In this document: positions 59,084-64,000 of the stretch, piece after piece | How the letters are laid out: each line of letters opens with the position of its first letter | Numbering within the stretch: position 1 is the stretch's first letter | NCBI GenBank assembly: GCA_950295325.1 | Contig: OX485805.1 | Location: 6,136,501 to 6,200,500, forward strand | DNA from: Polytrichum commune | Lineage: Eukaryota; Streptophyta; Polytrichopsida; Polytrichales; Polytrichaceae | DNA length: 64,000 nucleotides | Direction of reading: 5' to 3' | Translations under genes and position numbers: made by a program | Notes under the pieces: model-generated | Databases searched by the model: none | Told to the model about the DNA's origin: nothing | The model's input: only the letters and a program-made list of their open reading frames with translations

Positions 59084-60081
59084 CTAGTCCGACCCACTAT
59101 TTTTTTTTGCGGCTAAGCCCTTTTTTTTGGCGGCCTCCATGGCTCTAAAAATCTCAGGCCCACGACTGTATCCTTGCGTGTTGCCTGGACAGGAATATGT
59201 GTCGTTCTTGCATGTTTCAGGACGCGCTCCCGAATTGTAAGAGGTGGTATTATAAGTAGAATGCGAGGGTGTTTGCGAAAGGGAACGTCTTGCGCTTCTC
59301 CGGAGGGCCAGACAACGATCGGACTCGGAAGATGCGGCCTTGAGGGCGTGCCTATCCAAGGAGGACGTGGAGGAGGGCCGGGCACCAAGCGAGCGGGTAA
59401 CCACCTGCGAAACAACGTCATAGGAAGATAAGAATAGGAATGGAGTGGGGAAAATAATGAGGGCGGTTTGGGATGGGCGCTCGTAAAGAGAACGGCACGC
59501 AAACGGAAGACAAGGGAAGCAAAAGCGGGAAAGGGGTTTAGGGTTGAGGAGGGCACCTTGGCTTTGGGGACGTCCATGCGGGGAACGGTGGGAACGAGGG
59601 GGGCGTCGACGGGAGCATCCGGAGCCGATGGAACTATTGTATTGGTGAGTGGCGGGGGGGAGTCGAGGCGTGGGGGGCTCACGATGGCAGAGGACGTTGC
59701 GCGGGGAGGAACGGAGTCGGCGGGGGAGGTGTGGCAACGGGGGCCTTCCATGCGGAGACGCCGGCTCGGCCCGCGACGAGCGACGGCGTCGTCCTTAGAG
59801 GGCGAGAGGTGCCCCAAACGAACGAGCGTCCGTTTCTCCTTGGAGAGGGGGGAGGGCGACGGGGCGTAGGCGCGGGCGACAAGTGCGGGGGGCGGGCTGT
59901 TGACGACGCCGTCGTCGATGCCGATGTCGCGGGAGTAATCCACGGCCGAGGCCGCATCCACCGCCGAGAACTGGTAGAGGGATGGCATTTGGAAGTCCGT
60001 GACGTCGCGGGAAGGGGAGGCAGGGGGCGAGAGGGGATGGGAAGGGCCGTCGACCACAGGGGCGTCGCATATGGGGGCAGA
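59084..60081 (-). CDS. Pro/Ser-rich protein of unknown function, two predicted exons (5' incomplete)
   Basis: I do not recognise it. Exon a: 59,557-60,081, preceded by a plausible acceptor (CCCATAG after a GTT-rich tract). Exon b: 59,084-59,404 after a TCGCAG acceptor. The donor is AAG/GTGCCC and both ends are phase 0. The protein is low-complexity: Pro, Ser, Ala and Arg-rich, with DVTDFQMPSLYQFSAVDAASAVDYSRDIGIDDG as the only ordered-looking stretch, and a Lys-rich tail (AAKKKGLAAKKN) before the stop. There is no ATG at the expected 5' end, so a first exon is missing or the frame starts at the internal Met. GC-rich composition opens long frames on all strands here, which lowers confidence. 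Confidence 0.35.
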
Positions 60082-60090
60082 CTATGGGCA

Positions 60091-60132
60091 AGAACAACAA
60101 CAACAACAATCACAACAACAATCACAACAACA
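60091..60132 (+). repeat. CAA/CACAA microsatellite
   Basis: Tandem CAA units interrupted by TCA, just upstream (in minus sense) of the predicted acceptor of the Pro/Ser-rich gene. Confidence 0.9.
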
Positions 60133-60204
60133 AAAGACATCCAAAAACGGAGCAAGCATTAGATATGTGAACCACATGACAACAAGCAAAGACATGGAGG
60201 CATT

Positions 60205-60977
60205 TCAAATCAATTTATTGAGTTTGGCGAGCCTCATGATGCTCTTGAATACATTATCGCGGGGGCTTAGCGCCGCATTGCCGAAGGGGTTGGACCTAAC
60301 AAAAAATGGTATGCTACCGGCGTGGAGCACGAGCCTTCTAAGGTAGGGGGCTAGCCTATCGACCAAAAATGTGTCTTGCCTATTGCCGGTCCAAGTGTCC
60401 GGGAAGATGACGTTTCCCGGGGGGTTCAAGACGCTCTTGGTGGGGCTGTCGTCGATGAAGACGGTGTTCTCTGGAGTCGGCCACCACCCGTGCGGCGTCC
60501 CTTGCAGACGGGGGACGCCTCGCCAGAGTCTCGAGCGGAGGACCTTGAGGAACTGTTGTCCTCCGCCCCGACCGCCAAACTTGGGCACCGGTTGACCTTT
60601 CTCGTCGAGCAGCTCGTCGCAGTCCTCTTGGCCGAGGACGAGGCAAGGGCTCGGGAGATCGCGGAACAAGAAGTGCACGATGGGCTCGGTGTTCTCCATG
60701 ACCATGGAGCTCCACACAATGACGTGAGCGAACTCGACCACCTCGCGAAGGAAGTCACGCAAGCCGGGACGGGCGCGGACAGCCTTGCGGTTAATGAGGG
60801 TGTCGAGCTCGCCGTCGTAGTCCCTTTCGTCGGGGTGACGGAAGGGACACGTGGGGACCCTTGGGATGTGTTGGGTGTGACACAACACCCCGTTGAGGTC
60901 AAAAACGATGAAAGGTTTGTGCCGGGTGGGAGGTCCACTGGTCGAGGGGTTGCGACCTATCTCCGGGGGGTCCTGTG
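60205..60977 (-). CDS. FCP1/NIF-type HAD phosphatase-like protein (5' exon not found)
   Basis: Minus-strand frame of about 257 codons. It opens after a TCACAG acceptor at about 60,978, so at least one upstream exon is probably missing. HAD/FCP1 features: motif I as FIVFDLNGVLCHTQ (Asn where FCP1/SCP enzymes have the second catalytic Asp of DxDxT), then RPGLRDFLREVVEFAHVIVWSSMVMENTEPI (motif II region, WSS), and the C-terminal acidic motif NTVFIDDSPTKSVLNPPGNVIFPDTW. The C-terminal PYLRRLVLHAGSIPFFVRSNPFG may pack against the fold. Loss of the general acid/base Asp suggests weak or no phosphatase activity, so a binding role is possible. Neighbours are same-strand genes of unknown function. Confidence 0.75.
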
Positions 60978-61108
60978 ATGAACAACTCGACTAGTTTAAT
61001 TCTATGATCCAATAATGAAATTTTGCGTAGAAAATGAAGACGGTGCATTATGGGGAAAGACGGGGAAGTGAGGAGAGTGCAAGGAAAATGTGCTCAAGGG
61101 CACACTTG

Positions 61109-61256
61109 CGAATGAGCGTTCGTGAATGAAGGCTGCGGGGGCGGTGCGCATCATTTACGAGCGCTCGTTCGTGAGCGCGGCTACACGTACATTAATGAGC
61201 GGTCGTTCGCGAATGAGGTGGACAGTGGGTCGCAGCCTTTCACGAACGAGCGTTCG
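61109..61256. repeat. Cluster of CGAACG-type palindromes, 3' flank
   Basis: CGAATGAGCGTTCG (61,109), CGAGCGCTCGTTCG (61,158), a degenerate GAGCGGTCGTTCG (about 61,197) and a full CGAACGAGCGTTCG (61,243-61,256). Members of the same family as the sites at 61,543-63,142. Confidence 0.8.
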
Positions 61257-61422
61257 CGAATGAGGTGGGTATGCAAGAATCAACATAATCTCATCAACAT
61301 ATACAACATACGAGAAGGGGTCGAGGGCAGAGAATTTGAAGCAACGCGATGCAGATAACATAGGCTCATATATTAATCCGTTGAATATTTACATTTCTCA
61401 CGTGATAGTCTATCACATTTTC

Positions 61423-64000
61423 CTAAGGCAAAATGATGCCGTGTCCTACAAAACTGTTCGGCCCTAAGGGGGACCGCTGAAGAGGGCTCTCGCAAGGCCA
61501 CTGGATGTCGATGAAGAGAAAAACATCGCGATGTTAGAGAGGTTACGAACGCGCGTTCGTAAAAAAATGGTATTCTCAGAGGAGAGTTACCTCGTCATCG
61601 GGGGGAGGGGCAGCGGCGCTGGACCGAGCAGCAGGTCCCTCCTCAACGATTAACGAACGCGCGTTCGTAGCCTCCACAGCTGCAGCCGCCTCTGTCTCCA
61701 TGGCCTCTGCCTCACGCTCCGCTTGAGACGCCTGTGTCGCCTGGATGCGCAGCGCGTCTTCTTCCTCGGCGCCCAGGTCGAGCGCGTCCATCCTGACATC
61801 CTCCATCCACGCCGCATGGGTTTCTTCCACGTCCATCCCATGCACCCCTGGTGCGTCATTGGGGCTCCCCTGCGTGTCCTCCACAATGTCCATGTCAGTG
61901 TGTCGCGCAGAGTCATCGCCATGTCTGTCTACTACCCTGGGGACGACGGTGAAAGACGACGCATCGGTGTATGAGGGCAGTCCTACCCTTGAAGGGGGAG
62001 GGGTGAGGACTGGAGGACCTGAAGATTCACGAACGCGCGTTCGTAAATCCTCGTCCTCCTGGATGGCCGCCGCCACAGCATCGTGGGAGGTGGTCGAGGG
62101 AACCTCTGGGGGCGGAGGAGTGCCAACAGGCGTAGGGTGGGGCGCCTGCTGGCGGGAAGGCCCTCCGGTGAACATGCCCGGTGGAGGGGATTGGGAGGGG
62201 TATCCTCCAGGGAAGGGGTAGGGCAGCTGGGGGGGCGCCGAGAAGCTCTGCATACGCTGGAGCATGGCGAGGATGGCGTCCGTCTTCTCGTTCGACTGCC
62301 TCAGCTCCTCCTGAATTGCGAACATTTTCTTGGCATTCTCCTCTGCCGCCTTCGCCATGTCCTCCTTCATCTTTTGCTCGAGCTTGGCGTTAAACTCGGC
62401 GACGGACAACGCCTCCTCTTTGACCCTCTTGTTTTTGTCAAAGTCTACCCCCAGCTCGACCATGATCTCCATGTCGCCCTCGTCCTCATCGGAGACCTCG
62501 ATGATTGCCCCCGGAGGCAGCTCCACGTAGGGGGTCTTCTTCATCCTCCGCCTCGTGTTGCGGTACTGGTCCAACGTTGGTCGGGACCGTTGGTCCAGAA
62601 GGTCGAGGTTCTCCATCTTGGGAACCACGACTGGCCTGGGCGACACGGATGTCGAGCATCCCCCGGGAGTGCCGAATGCCTCCGCTCCAGACGTTCTCGC
62701 GGGGAGGACATCTTGGGTTGTCCCCGCCGACGACCCCGTGTATCCACCCGGAGTCCCTTGCACGTCGGATGGATTTCCCGACGGCGCCAAAATGCGGAGA
62801 GGAGTGATGTCCAAGGATCGGAGGATCGCCTCGACGTTGTAGGAGGGCGCGGGCTCGTCGTCGTCCGTCTCCATGGCGGGCATGCCTTCGTCGACGGGCA
62901 TGTTGATGTCCGTCCTCGGGAGGGACATGTCCTCCAGGTCCATCGTGGAGGCCTTCGCCTTGTGCACGTGGAAGTCCTCCTCGTCGATGGCTTCAATGAA
63001 GCTGTTGACGACCAGCCCCAGCATCTGAGATTCAAGCAAATACGTTAGAATATACGAACGTGCGTTCGTAAACATCAACGACGAGAAACAATGTCATCAA
63101 AACCCAAGACAAGTTGAGGTGAACTTTACGAACGAGCGTTCGTCAATATTAGTTGGAGAGCTTACCATCGCAGCGTACATGAACTTGCTGCCGCCACAAA
63201 CATTGTACACAGTCTCTCCGCTTATTGCCACGCTCTGCAAAACGGAGACGTAGAACTCCAACCTGAGTTCCATCGCCGGGAAGACAGTGTACAAGGTCTC
63301 CTGCAGCAGATCCTTGGGAGGGGGATGGGGGATGCTGTAGATCTTCTTGAACGTAGTGTTCGCCTTGACAGGGGCTCGCCCATTCCGAAGCGCGTTGTAC
63401 GTCAAGAAGACGAGGCTGACCGCCCCCACCTGTTTGTCCCCCCTGGCCTCGTTGATGGCCACGATCCCTTTCGTCTTGGCGGGCACGTAAGTGTTGTGGA
63501 ATATGCTGTACTCGAATTTTATCGACTTCTCGAACAGGTCGACTACAGCAGAGAGTTTCTCCTGCTCCACTATCCACAGCCAAACGTGAGGCTCCCTCAT
63601 GTCCGGAGATTTGTGCTCCTTGAACTTGGCCATGAAGGGGTCGTAGAAAGGTATGTCCTTCCCCCCCTGCCTCGACGCACCGGGGATCCCCCTGAAATCG
63701 ATCAGGGCAAATGGGCACCCCCGTCGATCCTCCCTCACCTCGGCCCTGCTCATGGTCCGGTCCCACTTGGAGAATGTCACCCTCTCCACTCCGGTTGTCA
63801 CCAGACAAAATCTGGCCACTCCTTCGAATGTGGCCAACCTCTTCCGCGCCAAAAAACTTCTGTATTGCTCCACCTCCTGGGGATCCGTCTCGGTTTTCTT
63901 TGTCCTATTGTTCCCCTTCTGCTTCAAAATGGAGGCGTGCTCCTTGACAAGACAACGCATTGAGGGTCCGGAGATGTTGTAGTCGACCTTGAACATCTTC
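61423..64000 (-). CDS. Large unknown protein, three exons; possible degenerate DNA-methyltransferase-like core
   Basis: Exons: 63,166 to beyond the window edge, 61,591-63,024 and 61,423-61,500. Introns of 141 and 90 bp are GT-AG and phase 0, giving at least 780 residues. I do not recognise the family. The exon 1/2 junction creates GETVYNVCGGSKF-YAAMMLGL, which resembles the SAM-binding FxGxG motif I of N4/N6 DNA methyltransferases. Upstream, FALIDFRGIPG sits where a DPPY-type motif would be expected but does not match it. Exon 2 then has acidic segments, a coiled-coil stretch (VAEFNAKLEQKMKEDMAKAAEENAKKM...LAMLQRMQS), a Pro-rich region and an Ala/Glu-rich tail. Two palindromes lie inside exon 2 and one or two in each intron. 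The methyltransferase link is an inference. Confidence 0.55.
61543..61562. repeat. 20-bp perfect palindrome in intron 2
   Basis: TTACGAACGCGCGTTCGTAA, exactly self-complementary, makes up over a fifth of a 90 bp intron. Confidence 0.95.
61653..61668. repeat. Palindrome in exon 2 (copy encoding TNARS)
   Basis: ACGAACGCGCGTTCGT inside coding sequence on the minus strand, read as Thr-Asn-Ala-Arg-Ser. Confidence 0.95.
62029..62044. repeat. Palindrome in exon 2 (copy encoding LRTRVR)
   Basis: ACGAACGCGCGTTCGT again, but read in a different phase as Leu-Arg-Thr-Arg-Val-Arg. Confidence 0.95.
63053..63142. repeat. Two palindromes in intron 1
   Basis: TACGAACGTGCGTTCGTA at 63,053-63,070 and CGAACGAGCGTTCG at 63,129-63,142, both in the 141 bp intron 1. 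Each differs from the perfect palindrome only at the centre. Confidence 0.93.

Noticed and set aside
59468-60162. Plus-strand ORFs over the Pro/Ser-rich gene
   Set aside because: Gly/Arg-rich shadow frames typical of GC-rich DNA; no domain and no splice logic.
62083-63048. 321-codon plus-strand ORF
   Set aside because: It is antisense to exon 2 of the unknown gene; GC-rich sequence leaves several frames open, and the minus frame fits the splice sites and the neighbouring exons.
61109-63142. Palindromes as bacterial LexA (SOS) boxes
   Set aside because: CGAAC-N4-GTTCG matches the Gram-positive LexA consensus, but the gene is intron-bearing and eukaryotic with no SOS context, so the match is coincidental.
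59084-64000. Endogenous giant-virus insertion
   Set aside because: GC shift and an FCP1-type domain are suggestive, but the genes have short GT-AG introns and no viral hallmark gene is in view; not supported here.
1-64000. tRNA, rRNA, CRISPR, riboswitch or bacterial-type promoters
   Set aside because: No cloverleaf, rRNA block or regularly spaced repeat array was seen by eye; the sequence is eukaryotic nuclear in character.

Overview
This 64 kb window looks like nuclear DNA of a land plant with a large, repeat-filled genome. My best guess is a fern or another seedless plant, but that is inferred from overall character and not proven by any one marker. The evidence is spliceosomal introns, plant-type Ty3 and copia retrotransposons, a non-LTR (LINE) element with a zf-RVT tail, several MITEs, long AT-rich gene-free spacers, and only a few host genes. 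I saw no rRNA, tRNA, CRISPR array or bacterial operon.

Layout. 1-16,070 is a nest: an old LINE interrupted by a decayed Tc1-type DNA transposon (about 405-1,745) and later by a young Ty3 retrotransposon (4,567-15,422; TSD ACCCT). The Ty3 gag-pol frame is open except for two in-frame TGA codons. 16,070-28,000 holds no gene I can support. It carries diverged dispersed repeats, two 9-bp-TSD MITEs and a probable solo LTR (24,303-25,275). 28,000-40,000 is the host-gene island: an RCC1-repeat gene (+, seven exons), an F-box gene (-) whose 3' end is duplicated next to it, and a four-exon gene of unknown function (-). 40,000-51,500 is again gene-free, with SSRs, a perfect-TIR MITE with an 8-bp TSD, a third 9-bp-TSD MITE and degenerate repeats. 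51,510-58,692 is a copia element on the minus strand. Its gag-pol frame is split by a foreign 1.9 kb solo LTR, and its primer-binding site matches the anticodon arm of initiator tRNA-Met. 59,084-64,000 is a GC-rich block with three minus-strand gene units: a Pro/Ser-rich protein, an FCP1/HAD phosphatase-like protein with a DLNG motif, and a large unknown protein with a faint DNA-methyltransferase-like Gly-rich motif.

Most unusual signals. (1) A family of palindromes, core CGAACGCGCGTTCG, occurs nine or ten times in 2 kb (61.1-63.15 kb), in both introns, in the coding exon (in two different reading frames) and in the 3' flank of the large unknown gene. (2) The RCC1 gene has a candidate minor-spliceosome intron with a GTATCC donor and a non-AG end. 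(3) The same gene has five tandem copies of an intron/exon boundary, each with a decoy acceptor. (4) Three MITE copies are each bounded by a perfect 9-bp target duplication. The retroelements are defective as they stand; their breaks are described by position only.
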